A stretch of DNA of 64,000 nt from Sapria himalayana. Taxonomy: Eukaryota > Streptophyta > Magnoliopsida > Malpighiales > Rafflesiaceae. Each line of letters begins with the position of its first letter. Positions within the stretch are counted from its first letter, which is position 1. The notes beneath the pieces were generated by a model that saw nothing but the letters and a program-made list of their open reading frames with translations, did no database searches and had not been told where the DNA came from. The position numbers and the translations under genes were made by a program. Shown here in pieces: positions 1 through 11,682 of this stretch. Location of the stretch: NCBI GenBank assembly GCA_029783825.1, contig JAREIK010002034.1, positions 975,788 through 1,039,787 on the forward strand. The letters run 5' to 3'.

Positions 1-600
1 ATCTATTCATTACGACAATGATACTATCATCCACATTCATATAAAATACATATTCTATCTATAATATAAATGCCATATTCTATTCAATATAACATGATAA
101 GTGTATTGATAGCATATATCATTGGATTCATAATACATTTGAGTTAGCAATACTCTTATCTTAATAATTGGTGGACACTAATGAGAATAAATCAGATATG
201 TACACAAAGTATGTGTTCAAGAAAAAACTTGTCTTATAGACAAGTGATGAGCTTGATATAAATCACTATATGAGCTTGATATAACTAGGACTCAAAAGTA
301 GTTATCCATTTTGTTTAGTTATTAAAATATATAAAATATATTACTATATTTAATTTTAAAAAGATAAACATAAATAACATTTATAAGTGATTAGATTTTT
401 CATATGGGTGTTGTTGCATTATCATGGGGATAATATGCATGAGCTGAAATGTTTGAAAAGAAAAAAAAAATACAAAGGTGAAAAAAGTGTGGGTTTAAAA
501 AAAGAAAGATGTTGAAGAGCATTTTTCAAAAAAACATTCTTCCATCTCTAGATCTATAATTATGGTGTAGAAAATCAGTGCTCCTTTATATGAAAACCAA
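1..600. other. AT-rich stretch, no gene seen
   Basis: No supported coding region, RNA or terminal repeat is visible. The last 100 bases probably belong to the copia element that becomes recognisable at 616. A short phrase, GAGCTTGATATA, occurs twice near 249 and 272 but has no clear meaning. Confidence 0.4.
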
Positions 601-615
601 CAAAGAAGAATATAC

Positions 616-2545
616 ATGTACTTAAGAAAGTTAGATGAGTATGTCAAATCATATATTTTTATTGGATGTGGACATGATCATTTCAAGCATAGATTGTGGA
701 ACATGACAACCAATGAATTTTTTCAGAATAATGTTATCTTCTTAGACCACCAATATTTGAATATTGATGATCAGTATGTAGATTATGTTATTCCAGGAGA
801 GTCCTTAGCTTGTGTTGATCTAGCTCCACCACCTCTTGAAATTAATTGGACCATGGAGGAGATACTGAGTAGTTGATCAGGGAATTATACTACATGATCC
901 ATTATTATAGGTTCGTGAAGTGTATTGTATGGAATTATGCAAATCCTAGTTGTTCCTAGTTTTTTGTCCGATATTGAGGTGAGAAAGTATTCGAGACCAT
1001 GTCATTCATTCATGATATACTTCATAAGGGAGTATGTTTTACTCCTGGATGGAGGAGAACCCGGATTAGTTCAAGAGTCATTTGTCAAAAGAGGAAGGTA
1101 GAATGCTTTGAGGTTATCTAAGAGGAGATAAAATCAATGCATGCAAACCAAACATATGATTTAGTCCCTTTAACTAGAGGAAAGTGTGCATTGAAGAATA
1201 CATAAATTTCTATGTTGGTGCTTGGGGATGATTCATAATCAAGACACAAAGCTCAATTAGTCACGAATAGTTCTAGATAGAAGACGTGGATTTATTTCAA
1301 AATTTTTTTTTATGGTGAAGTCTTCAATCCAAGTTATTCTAAGTTTGAAAATCTGTCTAGATATAGAAGTGAATAACTCAATGTTAGGATTATCATTATT
1401 CACATTGATCTTCATGTAACCACTTAAATTTAAGTAGACTACAAAGTTTAAAGTTTAATAGAAAGAAGATCAAGTGTCCAAACTCAAGAAGCATTTGTAT
1501 GAGGTTAAGCAATTCTTGAAACAATGATACAAGATATTTATATCATTTTGGTAAGTCACATATTCAATCAAAGTTTTTGTGATCATTGTGTTTTCCTTAG
1601 TTATGATTTGGGTAACAATCAACTCATCTTATCAATATACATTGATGATATGTTAATCATGAAACATAATAAAGATTAGATTGATAAGCTAAAGGGAAAC
1701 CCAGAAAACATATTTGTAATATAAATGATTTAAGACTTGCTCTCTAGGTAACTATGGTCATCTACCAATGGTATTGTAGTCCAATTGAAAAAAAAGTTTA
1801 ATGCTCTTGCTTTGGGGTCTTGAGATCCTAAGGATGCTGAATATGCTCCCCAAGGCGTCAATCTATTTTTAGGGTCCCAAGGCTTATACATGTGTTGAGG
1901 GATAGTATAGGCTAGAAAAAGATAAGAATAAAAAAATTTTAATCATCTCAAAAATACTATGTAAAAAAGGTTCATGATAGGTTTTATATGAATTAGACAA
2001 ATCCATTATTAATCTCTTTAGTGAAGTATTTCAAGTTGAATTCTAAGGATTATCTAGTGATTGATGTGGAGAGAGAGTTCATGAATCATTATTAACATTT
2101 TTCAGCTATTGATAGTCCAATTTATTTTGAATTCAGATAGGTAGCACTAGGCTATAGTGAAGTCAATCTTGAGAAATTTTGGTGGCACTTCTCAGTTGCA
2201 TAAATTTTAGTGGTGTGAAGTCCATTCTAGTTGGATACACTAATTTTGATTGGCTAGTGATCATGGTTTGATAAAGTCTACATCAAATTATCTAATTATC
2301 TTTTAAGAGATAGTTGTCTTAAAGATGGAGATGTATATCATGATATTTTCACCAATTTTTATAATTTCCATAGTGTTATCCAATTGTCCAAAAATTCAAT
2401 AATTAATTTAGGTGAATACATAAAGATATGAGATCTTATTAGATTTGTAAAATTCATGAGAACAAACTTGATATGTTAAAGAAAATACATATGAGCAACA
2501 AGAGTGTTGATATACTCATAAAACCATTTACTAAAGCAAATCTAT
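616..2545 (+). pseudogene. decayed Ty1/copia pol, 3' half (integrase tail, RT, RNase H)
   Basis: Remnant of a copia polyprotein. The open piece 616-876 (86 codons) has the post-integrase pattern KLDEYVKSYIFIG, RLW and VIFLDH, as in copia proteins just after the integrase core. Near 1150-1190 the phrase YDLVPLTRGK matches the start of copia RT. About 1480-1555 reads SKLKKHLYEVKQFLKQ, like the conserved KLKKxLYGLKQ block. About 1640 reads YIDDML, the RT catalytic box. About 1990-2130 matches the RT/RNase H junction, and 2490-2545 reads SVDILIKPFTKAN, the usual polyprotein end. Many stops and frame changes make it non-functional, and a SINE splits it at about 1755. A 3' LTR follows at 2675. The 5' half is absent from the window. 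Confidence 0.8.
1755..1925 (+). mobile_element. tRNA-derived SINE, inserted in copia RT
   Basis: A pol III-type A box is visible at 1775-1787 (TGTAGTCCAATTG) and a B-box-like GGTCTTGAGATCC at 1816-1828. The segment resembles 25960-26165 closely: both read 'GTAGTCCA(A/G)TTG', then 'AATGCTCTTGCTTT' or 'AATGCTCTTACTTT'. Two independent insertion sites sharing this phrase support a SINE family. It sits between the RT catalytic box and the following RNase H region of the copia remnant, so it inserted after that element. Target duplication was not resolved. Confidence 0.6.
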
Positions 2546-2656
2546 TATAGAGGAAGAAGACTAGAAGAAGAAAAAGAAGAAAATTTAAAAAAAAATAAAA
2601 TAAAAAGAAAAAATAGTGCATGTTATGAGTTGTTCTTTGTATACCACCTGAGCCCT

Positions 2657-3335
2657 AAGATAGAGGAAAAAATTTGTTGGATATGCCCAAGGTGGATAGA
2701 CTGCATGCTGAGTTTTGGGTTACTTTGTTATTAATAAAAATTTGCTATGACAATGGGTATTTTTTGTTTTTTTTAGGCAAATATTGCATATGTTAGAGAG
2801 GATAATGTGAAAAAGACTAACCGGAAGAAAATTTAGTCTCTATAAAAATGCTTCTCTCTTAGATGTGGTTTTCTTATAGCACTAGAATAAAATTTGTGTT
2901 GTCATGCTCCTATCTTAGGTTTATGTTTTTATTTAAATATATCACTATGAAATATTGTATTTTGGATCTAATTTATGTACTTGTATTATTTCAACACTTT
3001 TGTTGCAACTGTCTAGTTGTGTTATTTTTGTAGTTTTTATTGTAACCATGTGGTTTGTGTGTTATTTCACAGTGTGTGCAATTTGCAGTGTGATGCATTG
3101 TGTATTTTTGCACATTGCTCAGTAGTGTGTCAAAGTGTACCATGTGGGAACTTGTGTTATGCAGTGTATATTTATACACAATGTTGTATAGTTAGTGTAG
3201 TTCTTTTTATTTATGAATTTATTGCATGATCTCAACTTTTGGTAACTTTGGGTAGTTAGTAATTTTTGAAAATTAAAATCTTTTTAAAATATACATATCA
3301 AATTTTCCTTCTACCATAGCATTTGATCCAAGCAG
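2657..3335 (+). repeat. 3' LTR of the first copia remnant, with polypurine tract
   Basis: A purine run (AAGATAGAGGAAAAAA, about 2657-2672) precedes TGTTGGATATGCCC at 2675, a typical copia LTR start directly after the end of pol. The far end is uncertain. A primer-site-like TTATCAGAG at 3340-3348 suggests the LTR stops near 3335. The second half is rich in GTGTGCA/TGCA words. No partner 5' LTR lies in the window, so length and ends rest on motif positions only. Confidence 0.5.
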
Positions 3336-3483
3336 ATTCTTATCAGAGTAGTTACTCAATGCATTTTTGGGCTAAAGTTTAAAAGTAATTTTTTAGGAAA
3401 GAAGAAAACTAGAATGGAAGTATTGTGATTAAGGCATAAAATATGCTTTTGAAAAATCAAAAATATTAATTGGTGTAGGTGAG

Positions 3484-3772
3484 TGTTAATATGTGATTTT
3501 TTTTATTGATTTTAGATTGTAATTGCATTTATGCATCTATGTAACAATGTAAAAATTAATATTATGTAGTTATTTTATTTCATTTTTTTATTGTCTCATT
3601 GAAAAGTGTGCTGAACAAAAATGTATAGTTTTTTTTTTTCAATTTGTAGATTAAGATTTATTGATTATGCGTGAAACTGGCCTTCTACCTCTCCATCACA
3701 CACACACACACACTCTCTCTCTCTCTCTCTCTCAAAGCCTCCAAGATTCAAGGTTTCCACAAATCCAAATCC
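3484..3772 (+). repeat. 5' LTR of outer copia
   Basis: It matches 13186-13442 from TGTTAATAT to AAATCCAAATCC, with a CA/CT microsatellite expanded in this copy at 3697-3733. Similarity stops after 3772. Either the true LTR end was deleted here or the other copy was altered. No convincing initiator-tRNA primer site follows; a degenerate TTATGAGATC near 3843 is the only candidate. Confidence 0.7.
3697..3733. repeat. (CA)n(CT)n compound microsatellite
   Basis: Uninterrupted CA dinucleotides pass into CT dinucleotides. The same place in the partner LTR (about 13390-13401) has only a short CTCTCTCT run, so the repeat expanded after the element inserted. Confidence 0.95.
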
Positions 3773-4089
3773 AAACAATCTAGTTACATAGCTATCAATC
3801 CAACAAGTCTTGTCATTCTCTTCTTTAAAACATCTTTAGAGATTATGAGATCAATCCCAATAGATTAGTAATACATGTTCTGCTAGGATTTTTTGATCCA
3901 ATCTAAAATCAAATAAGGTCATGGAAGAAAGCAATTTAAACATATAAGATTTGAAGGAGAGGAGTTAGATTTGGAGCAAATCAAAACTATTGAGCAAGTA
4001 GTGACCTAAATCCCCAATTTTAATAATTGAAGTCTCATATCTAGAATATAACTTGTTCAAGTTTATTTAACACGGCCCATAGCTTTGCT

Positions 4090-5095
4090 TCAATCCTATC
4101 ATTTGAAGGAGAAAACTATGATTTTTGGAGTGTAAAGATGAAGATCTTATAAATATCACAAAATGTATGGGAATTGGTTAGAGTTGGGTTTGATGAACTT
4201 GATACATTAATCCTAGAATCATCTGAAAAAATTTATTTGAAAGACATAAAGAAGATGGATTTTAAAGCTCTTCTATTTATTAGCAATTAGTAACAATATC
4301 TTCCCTAGAACCATTAGTTTAACAAAAGCCAAAGAAACATGAGAAATTTTATTGAAAGAATTCCAATGAGATAAAAGGATATGAGTAGTAAAGTTGCAGT
4401 CCGTGAAAAGAGATCTGAAAAATATGAAGATGAAAGAAGAAAACTCACTTAGTGGTTTTTCTTCAAAATTTATGGAGTTTATTAACCAAATAAATATGCA
4501 CAATGGCACAAAACTCACTTATTAGCTTCCCCGACAAGTATGATCATATTATATTTGTAATTGAATAAATTAAGACCTCTCACAACTCATTACACAAGAG
4601 CTTTGAAGTTCATTGAAGATTTATGAACAAATATTAATGGGATACTTTGAGAGTTCATTGGAAAAACCCTTCCAGTCAAAGTTGTGTCTCAATTCCAAGA
4701 ATGAGCAGACTCATAATACTTTTAAACAAAACAACTAAAGTTCATCCCGAAGTAGTAAAAGTGAAAGTTGAAGAGGAAGAGATGGAAAAAATCACTAGTG
4801 GTAGATTCTTAACATGTGAAAAAAGGTTATTTTTCTTATACCTATAACATATATAAGAAAAATAATCATACTGAGAAGGCTTGTTGATTCAAATCCAAGC
4901 ATTAGTTTTTTGACTATAATAAAGCTAAAATTATTTCAAAAGATTGTAGATTCAAAATAAATCAACAAGCTAGTTGTGTTGAAGAAAAAATTAACTAGGG
5001 AAAGTCTATTCTATGCCTCTCTAAATTCCAAACAACAAAATGTATGTGTATAATTTTTGGATTGTTGATGCATTAATCATCTGATGAGAGACACA
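4090..5095 (+). pseudogene. copia gag and protease remnant
   Basis: From 4102 the frame reads FEGENYDFWSVKMKIL, then VWELVRVGF: the N-terminal gag pattern of plant copia elements. A zinc-knuckle-like stretch near 4855-4950 reads NHTEKACWFKS and later ISKDCRF, with some cysteines lost. About 5057-5095 reads WIVD, then CINHLMRD after a frame shift, resembling the protease signature WIVDSGCTNHM. Stops are frequent, and no single frame covers more than about 80 codons. Confidence 0.7.
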
Positions 5096-5389
5096 GACAT
5101 TTGCATATTTGAATATATCTATTAATTCACAAATGAAGATGGAAATTAGAGAATTAGTAATTATTGAAAGAAATAGAAAAATACAAGTATAATTAGGTAT
5201 TGGAGTAAATTGTATTGAAAAGATACTACTAGTAAAAGTCTAAAGTCCCTCTATAAAAAGAAGATGGTGCATGCCTTGCCGAATAATTTTAAATATATTA
5301 GTTAAGTCTATGAAGGATGTGTACTAGGCAAACACCACAACAAATCCTTCCCATAAGGGGTTGCTTGGGGGGCTCCAACTATCATTGAT

Positions 5390-7080
5390 CTTGTCCACAC
5401 TAATATTTGTGGGCATGTGTCAATATTTTCATATGCAAACAAAAGTTATTGTATGTTGATTGTGTAGAAATTCACATACAAATAGTTCATCAGCTATTAT
5501 GAAGATAAAGGCAGTGCTCATTTACTTACACTTCTCGATAGAATGGTATTGTATAGAGAAAAAAATCAAACGGTTGTTGAAATGATTAAATCAATACTAC
5601 ATGAGAAGAATCTTTTGAATTGTTTTTAGGATGAACTAGGTGATATTGTAAACAATTTGTTAAATACAAGCCCTACTACTACCTTAATGAATACCACTTC
5701 AATTGAAGGTTAGATGAAAGAAATCCTTCTATAATGCATCCGAAAGTATTTGGGAGTTTGTGCTACTCTCAAATATTGAATTATAATAGGAAGAAGTTGG
5801 ATAAACCAAGGTAAAAGTTCTTTTTTGTGGGTTAGAATGTATATCCTTGAAAATTATAAACTCTTAATCAATAGAGATGTTCTATTTGAGAGATGAGAAA
5901 TGAGAGTTGCAACTTTAGTGTCATAGAGTCTCAAGGCTTTGAAGAGGTTATACAACACCTTTAATGAGTAAATACAATGGAAAGAGAAATAGAAGCAATT
6001 GAAAGAAATCATATCTGAACAATAGTGAAGAAATCCTTCTATAAGACATCTGAAAGTACTTGGGAGTTTGTACTACTCTTAAATAATGAATTATAATAAG
6101 AAGAAGTTGGATAAAACAAGCTAAAAGTACTTTTTTGTGGGTTAGAATGTATATCCTTGAAAATTATTTGTGGGCATGTGTCAATATTTTCATATGCAAA
6201 CAAAAGTTATTTTATGTTGATTGGGTAGAAATTCACATACAAATAGTTCATCAGCTATTATGAAGATAAAGGAGTGCTCATTTACTTACACTTCTCGATA
6301 GAATGGTATTGTATAGAGAAAAAAATCAAACGGTTGTTGAAATGATTAAATCAATACTACATGAGAAGAATCTTCTAAATTTTTTTTAGGATGAACTAGG
6401 TGAAATTGTAATCAATTTGTTAAATACAAGCCCTACTACTACCTTAATGAATACCACTTCAATTGAAGGTTAGATGACAGAAATCCTTCTATAATGCATC
6501 CGAAAGTATTTGGGAGTTTGTGCTACTCTCAAATATTGAATTATAATAGGAAGAAGTTGGATAAACCAAGGTAAAAGTTTTTTTTTGTGGGTTAGAATGT
6601 ATATCCTTGAAAATTATAAACTCTTAATCAATAGAGATGTTCTATTTGAGAGATGAAAAATGAGAGTTGCAACTTTAGTGTCATAGAGTCTCAAGGCTTT
6701 GAAGAGGTTATACAACACCTTTAATGAGTAAATACAATGGAAAGAGAAATAGAAACAATTGAAAGAAATCATATGTGAACAATAGTGAAGAAATCCTTCT
6801 TAAAGACATCTGAAAGTATTTGAGAGTTTGTACTACTCTTAAATAATGAATCATAATAAGAAGAAGTTGGATAAAACAAGCTAAAAGTGCTTTTTTGTGG
6901 ATTAGAATATTTATCCTTGAAAATTATAAACTCTTAATTAGTAGAGTTGTTCTATTTGATAAAGATATCAAATGGAGAAGAGAAGAAGAACTTTACCCAT
7001 CGAAGCCTTATTATATAATTCAAACTCAAATAATTGAAGAACTAGCTGACTCAAATCCATTAACACTCCAAGGTTGGTAA
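5390..7080 (+). pseudogene. copia integrase region, tandemly duplicated
   Basis: About 5385-5430 reads DLVHTNICGHVSIFSYANKS, the start of the copia integrase core. At 5540-5700 it continues LLDRMVLYREKNQTVVEMIK, NLLNTSPTTTLM and STSIEG, which match the end of the core (VAERKNRTIVEM in family members). The middle of the core, with the second catalytic Asp, is missing by deletion. The block recurs from 6170 after a 761-bp tandem duplication. The final part, 6895-7080 (61 codons), reads ILENYKLLISRVVLFDKD, a post-integrase match. Non-functional. Confidence 0.75.
5409..6930 (+). repeat. 761-bp tandem duplication with shorter internal repeat
   Basis: The phrase TGTGGGCATGTGTCAATATT occurs at about 5409 and 6170, and the following about 760 bases are nearly identical, differing by scattered substitutions and single-base indels. 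Inside each unit a roughly 310-bp segment beginning AAATCCTTCTATAA (about 5718, 6029, 6480 and 6790) is repeated. The junction CCTTGAAAATTAT followed by TTGTGGGC at about 6168 lies within that segment, so unequal exchange between the shorter repeats is a simple explanation. Confidence 0.85.
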
Positions 7081-7460
7081 ATATGTGCCATAAATCTATC
7101 TCTGCTACTTCTCAAGAACAATTAAATCTAATTTCTTTTTTTTCTTCTACTTTCACAAAGATTAAACCCTTAAAAAAGATATATGAGAGATGCAACTTTA
7201 GTGTCATAGAGTCTCAAGACTTTGAAGAGGTTATACAATACCTTTAATGAGTAAATACAATGGAAAAAAAATAGATACAATTTAAAGAAATATGTGGACA
7301 ATAGTGAAGAAACCTAAGAATATGGAGCCTGATTTTCAAGGTTCAAAACTATTCTGATTGAAATAGACTCACACTCAAAGTTAGAATAATAGTCAATGGC
7401 TACTCCTAGCTACTTAGAATTGACTTTATAAAGAAATTTGCTCATGTAGCTAGACATTAT
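7081..7460 (+). pseudogene. outer copia RT, N-terminal part, up to nested insertion
   Basis: About 7205-7310 reads ESQDFEEVIQYL and VNTMEK, resembling the start of copia RT. About 7420-7457 reads RIDFIKKFAHVARH, which corresponds to the GIDYxETFAPVARLE block. The nested element begins at 7461 inside this block, and the continuing AIRIVIAILAQ is found at about 12029 on the other side. The KARLVAKG segment expected before it is not readable. Confidence 0.7.
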
Positions 7461-7804
7461 TGTATTAGAATCAAAGTTCCTTGCTTCGATAAGGATCACA
7501 GTAGAGAAATTTTTAGAAGAAAAAGAGAATCTGAGAAGAAGATGAAGGAGATCCCGAGAGAAGAGAGAAAGCAAACATAACAACCACAATAATAAAAATG
7601 ATATTCAAGTAAAAAAAATAATCCGATAAAAGATTGATTATATAGTCTTAATAAAAAAAATAGTAAGTCAAAAGTGGCTTGATAAAAATGAGACTCGATG
7701 CACTTTCTTTATTGATTATAACAATGACCTAGTAATTTGAAGTCCATGTATGCATACAGTGAGCCCAAATTAATCAAACCAAAGATCGAGGCCCAATATC
7801 AACA
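7461..7804 (-). repeat. 3' LTR of inner copia
   Basis: 344 bp, TG...CA bounded on both strands. It pairs with 11683-12023. On the minus strand it directly follows the polypurine tract at 7805-7817, which identifies it as the 3' LTR. Confidence 0.9.
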
Positions 7805-7817
7805 TTCTCCCCCATTT
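7805..7817 (-). other. polypurine tract of inner copia
   Basis: Reads AAATGGGGGAGAA on the minus strand immediately before the LTR. This is the usual plus-strand priming site of copia elements. Confidence 0.85.
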
Positions 7818-7819
7818 GA

Positions 7820-8580
7820 TGTAATTGGTTCAAGTCCTAGTTTTTCTCTTAGGTATACCAATTTATCTTTAGGCAGAAACTTGGTGAAGATATATGTTGG
7901 TTGTTCTTCAATTCTACAAAAGATCAATTTTATCTCATTAGTCTCAATTGCTTCATTAATAAAGTGATATTTAAGTCATATGTGTTTTATTCTACTATGC
8001 ATTACAGTATCACTAGCTATGGATATAATGGACTGATTATCACATAATATATCAATCGAGTCTTTTAAAAGTTCATCCGGATCAGTTAATAGTTTTCTCA
8101 TCCATAAAGCATGTTATGTTACAGAAACATATTTAGCATCAGTAGTAGATAGTACAACTGAGGATGATTTCTTGGATGACCAAGAGACAGCCATAGTGCC
8201 TAGAGTAAAGATGTATCTAGAAATACTTCAATCATCTTCTGAACATCCCCCCTCAATCACTATCACAATAATCAGATATTTTCATGTGTATAGTTCTAGA
8301 ATATCTTAGACCTATGTCTAAAGTCCCTTTAAGATACCTTATGATTCATTTAGCAGCACTAAGATTCATATGTTTAGGTGCATGCATAAATCTAGATAAA
8401 AGGTGCACTGCATACACTATATCGGGTTATGTGGCAGATGCATACAAAAGACTACTAATTAGGCTTATGGATAATTTACCATCAACTATTTTGTCTTGGG
8501 CAGAAATTAATTTTTGGTTTACAACCAGTGGTGTAGAAACTGGTTTACAATCACTCATGTCATGGTATTTAGTATAGACT
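7820..8580 (-). pseudogene. inner copia RNase H and C-terminus
   Basis: Reading leftwards on the minus strand, about 8195-8150 gives LGTMAVSWSSKKSS, then VVLSTTDAKY, the RNase H block normally SWxSKKQxxVALSSTEAEY; the Glu of TEAEY is changed to Asp/Ala here. Further on come ALWMRKLL, DILCDNQSIISIA and IFTKFLPKDKLVYLREKLGL near 7840, the polyprotein end just upstream of the polypurine tract. Several in-frame stops occur. Confidence 0.75.
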
Positions 8581-8584
8581 GAAT

Positions 8585-9274
8585 TTATCTTGTTTGGCAT
8601 ACTAATACACTACTTAAGTCTTGAAAATTTTCAAGTCCCAATAAGTGATTCAAAGAACCTAGGTCTGACATTTCATATTTATTTTGCATGTCGTGTCTAA
8701 AGGCTTTTATTAATTCTGATTTATTAATCATAAAGATTATGTCATCTACATAGATTGACACAATCAATATTCTAGAATTTGCATCCTTTTTAATATAGAA
8801 TATTGGTTCACTCATTCTTCATTTGAATCCTTGATTCAACAAGTATGAATTTATTTATTGATACCAAGCATGAGGAGCTTGTTTCAACCCATAAAGAGCC
8901 TTATTTAATCTATAAATATTGTGCTCAGCCCCTCGTTTTACAAACCCAAGGGATTCTTCTACATAAATCTCTTCCATGAGATTATCATTCAAGAATGTAG
9001 ATTTAATGTCTATTTGGAATAGAACCCAACCTTTATGTCCAACTAAGGCTATTAGGAATTTCATAATTTCTAACCTAGCTATAGGAGAAAAGGTTTTGAA
9101 ATAGTTTATGCCAGCCTTTTGGGGATAACCCTTGGTCACCAATTTGGCTTTATATAAAGGTTGATTAGTATTTAGTTGATTCTTAATCTTAAATAACCAC
9201 TTACCTCCAATATTGTGTTTATTTTGGGGTAAGTCTATTAGTGTCCAAGTATGGTTTTTTACTATAATAGACAT
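8585..9274 (-). pseudogene. inner copia reverse transcriptase
   Basis: Two long open pieces, 9274-8855 (139 codons) and 8815-8585 (76 codons), cover most of the RT domain (RVT_2 type). Readable blocks in order are NHTWTLIDLPQNK, GGKWLFKIK, YKAKLVTKGYPQ, TFSPIARLE, QIDIKSTFLND, YRLNKALYGLKQAPHAWY, then IYVDDIIFM with the catalytic Asp pair, and MSDLGSLNHLLGLE. The break between the pieces lies just after HAWYQ. This is the best-preserved coding segment in the window's copia elements, but it is interrupted. Confidence 0.85.
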
Positions 9275-9444
9275 TTATATCTTCATTGCATCAACCTATA
9301 TTTGATGCTTTACTGCTTCTTCATAGTTGATAGGCTCAACTGAGGAGTAGTTGCATCATTGATATATTTCTGTTAGACTTATATTTAATAGGTATAACTA
9401 TGTCATCATGTTCTTCTATGTTTGACTCTAACTCAGAAGGAGAA

Positions 9445-10422
9445 CTAGAAAATGTACTTTTTCTTGCTTTCTTTGCTATCACTTACTGATGATTCTAAAT
9501 TCCAACCTTGTATGCCAATAGTTTGCACTTCAGAAATTTGCAAACTTTCTTCCCATTTAGCATTTTCATCAATAACTACATCTCTACTCACACGAAATGT
9601 TTTGTTCTTGTGGGTTTCAGTATGTGAGAGTAACAAATACTCCCAAATACTTTCAGATATTTTATATTGGGTTTCCTCCCACTCCAAGCATGTAATGGAG
9701 TGGGATTATTCACTTCTCTAGTGGAGCACCTATTGAGCAATTCACAGCTTCTTCCCAATAGTGTTTAGGCATTTGTTTTCCATTTAAGAGAGTTCTGACC
9801 ATTTCTACCACACTCCTATTTCTCATCTCCTAAATGTCATTCTATTGTGGGGAGTAGGAGGCGGTTAGGTGTCTTAGAATTCCTCTCAGTTCACAGAATT
9901 GTTGAATTTTTGTGAGAGAAACTCATCACCTCTATATGTTCTAAGTGTTTTCACACTTAGGCCAGATTGCCTTTCGATTAGAGATAGAAATTTCTTGAAA
10001 CAATCAAAGGCTTCAGCCTTGTGTTTCAAGATAAACACTCACATATACCGAGTGCAATCATCAACAAATAACAAGAAATAATTATTATTTGCTAAGGATT
10101 GGACTGACATAGGTCCACAAATATCTCTATGAACTAACTCTAGAGGCTGGGATGTTTTCCAGGTACTGCTTTTGGGAAAGCTCTAACTGAACTACTTACC
10201 CAATGTACATTCCTCACAAACTAAAGTGGGAAAGCATAGGTTAGAAAGCACTCCTCTTACAAGTTGATTTAGTAAAAATACTTTTAAACTTGTGTAGTTA
10301 AGGTGCCCAAACTTTTTGTGCCACAAGGATGCCTCTAGTTTAGCATTCATGGTTAATGCCTTGTCTACTGTTAATCGAGGGTCAGTGGGAAACTCCCTCC
10401 TCTTAACATTTTTACTATCCAC
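9445..10422 (-). pseudogene. inner copia integrase with pre-integrase domain
   Basis: The piece 10422-10192 (76 codons) has the pre-integrase pattern LWHKKFGHLNYTSL and CEECTLGK (zinc-binding HHCC-type). The core follows: about 10060 reads NNYFLLFVDDCTRYM, containing the first catalytic Asp region, then KHKAEAFDCFKKFLSLIE and VKTLRTYRGDEFLS. There the second catalytic Asp (normally RSDRGGEF) is Tyr. The tail 9687-9445 reads FRVSRDVVIDENAKWEES, the post-integrase block. Stops and shifts separate the pieces. Confidence 0.8.
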
Positions 10423-10607
10423 AGAGAGTCCTCTGACTCTTGATCAAATATGTGACATATGTTATTTTTGAATACCAAATTAAATCCTTTCTCCATTAAC
10501 TGCCCCACACTAAGAAGATTTTGATCCAATGTTGGAACCAATAAGACATCACTTATGATTTTATCTCCTATGAATGTGAAAACAATGACTATGCCCTTTG
10601 CTTTTGC

Positions 10608-11640
10608 TTAGACAATGTCATTGTTTCCTAGTTTAATTGGTGAATTTACTAATGGTTGTAAATTTATAAATATATTGTGATTTCTAGACATGTGGGTTGA
10701 ACAACCACTGTTCAGAAACCATATATTAGGAGGAGTTTTTTTGGTTTCAAACATACAGAATAAGTATTTTGCAGAGGTTATTTCCTCTGCACAACTAATA
10801 CACAATATGTGCTTCAACCTACAGTCCTTAGAAATATGCTCAAACTTTTTATAGTTTAGGTATTAGTTCTATTTTCTAAACCAACACTCTTTCTCAATGT
10901 GGTTGGTTCTCTTGCATATATTGCAAGAGATATATATGAATCCTTCAGGAGGATATTTGAGATTACAAAAGAGGTATGGTTTTTATTTTTATTTCTATTT
11001 TTGTTTTTAGTAACATACCTGGAAAGCCCTTTTTTTATTTTTTTGCTTCTAATGCTTAATTGTCTTCCTTCATAGTTTGAGTCTCCCACCTTTATTGCAT
11101 GGCTGATTCAACAGATGATTTTGTCCTCTTGAGTAATCTACTCTCGTAGGATTTTAGAGAGCTGAGAACTTGTTGGGTGGTCAAGTTAGTATTACTGACT
11201 CCTTGTTGGATGAACAGTAATTTTGACACTTGATTTCCTTAATTCTCATTTTTTTATTATTTCTTTTTTCTTTTAGAGAAGAGAGGTTTAATGGCTCTGT
11301 GTAACCCGAATCAACAAGGTCTCATATATCTTATGATATAAATAATGTTTTCATTTTAACATACCAATAATCAAAATTTTCACCATCAAACAGGGGTATA
11401 GGTATAGACTCCGAGCTTGATGAACTTAAATATATGGATGTCTTTCTATTGAAAATTTTTTGAGAAATTTGAACAGAAAAATTAGGGATCTTGTAGAAAT
11501 TATTGTTTATTTAACATAAAACCTTTGGATCTAAACATATCTACACTAAATCTAATAGATTCATGAAAATCTATTTAGGTTAGAACAAGAATTTTCAGAA
11601 TTATTTAATATAGAGAAGATTTTGAACAATCAATTCAAAA
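10608..11640 (-). pseudogene. inner copia gag and protease
   Basis: The piece 10817-10608 (69 codons) reads WFLNSGCSTHMSRN: the copia protease signature with Asp replaced by Asn in the D-S-G triad, so inactive. The piece 11089-10856 lies in the basic C-terminal gag/zinc-knuckle zone. Upstream gag to about 11640 is broken by stops. It starts directly after the 5' LTR and primer site, as expected. Confidence 0.7.
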
Positions 11641-11665
11641 TACTTCAATCTCAAATAAACACAAT

Positions 11666-11677
11666 GCTCTGATACCA
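11666..11677 (-). other. primer-binding site of inner copia
   Basis: Reads TGGTATCAGAGC on the minus strand, complementary to the 3' end of plant initiator methionine tRNA. It lies five bases past the 5' LTR end, the standard spacing. Confidence 0.9.
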
Positions 11678-11682
11678 ATTAT

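Noticed and set aside
2991..3229. Opposed Cys/His-rich frames of 62 and 70 codons
   Set aside because: They are both translations of the GTGTGCA-rich copia LTR; Cys and His richness follows from the word composition.
3671..3868. 65-codon frame starting with a hydrophobic, Ser/Leu-repeat segment
   Set aside because: The apparent signal-like stretch is a CA/CT microsatellite inside a copia LTR.
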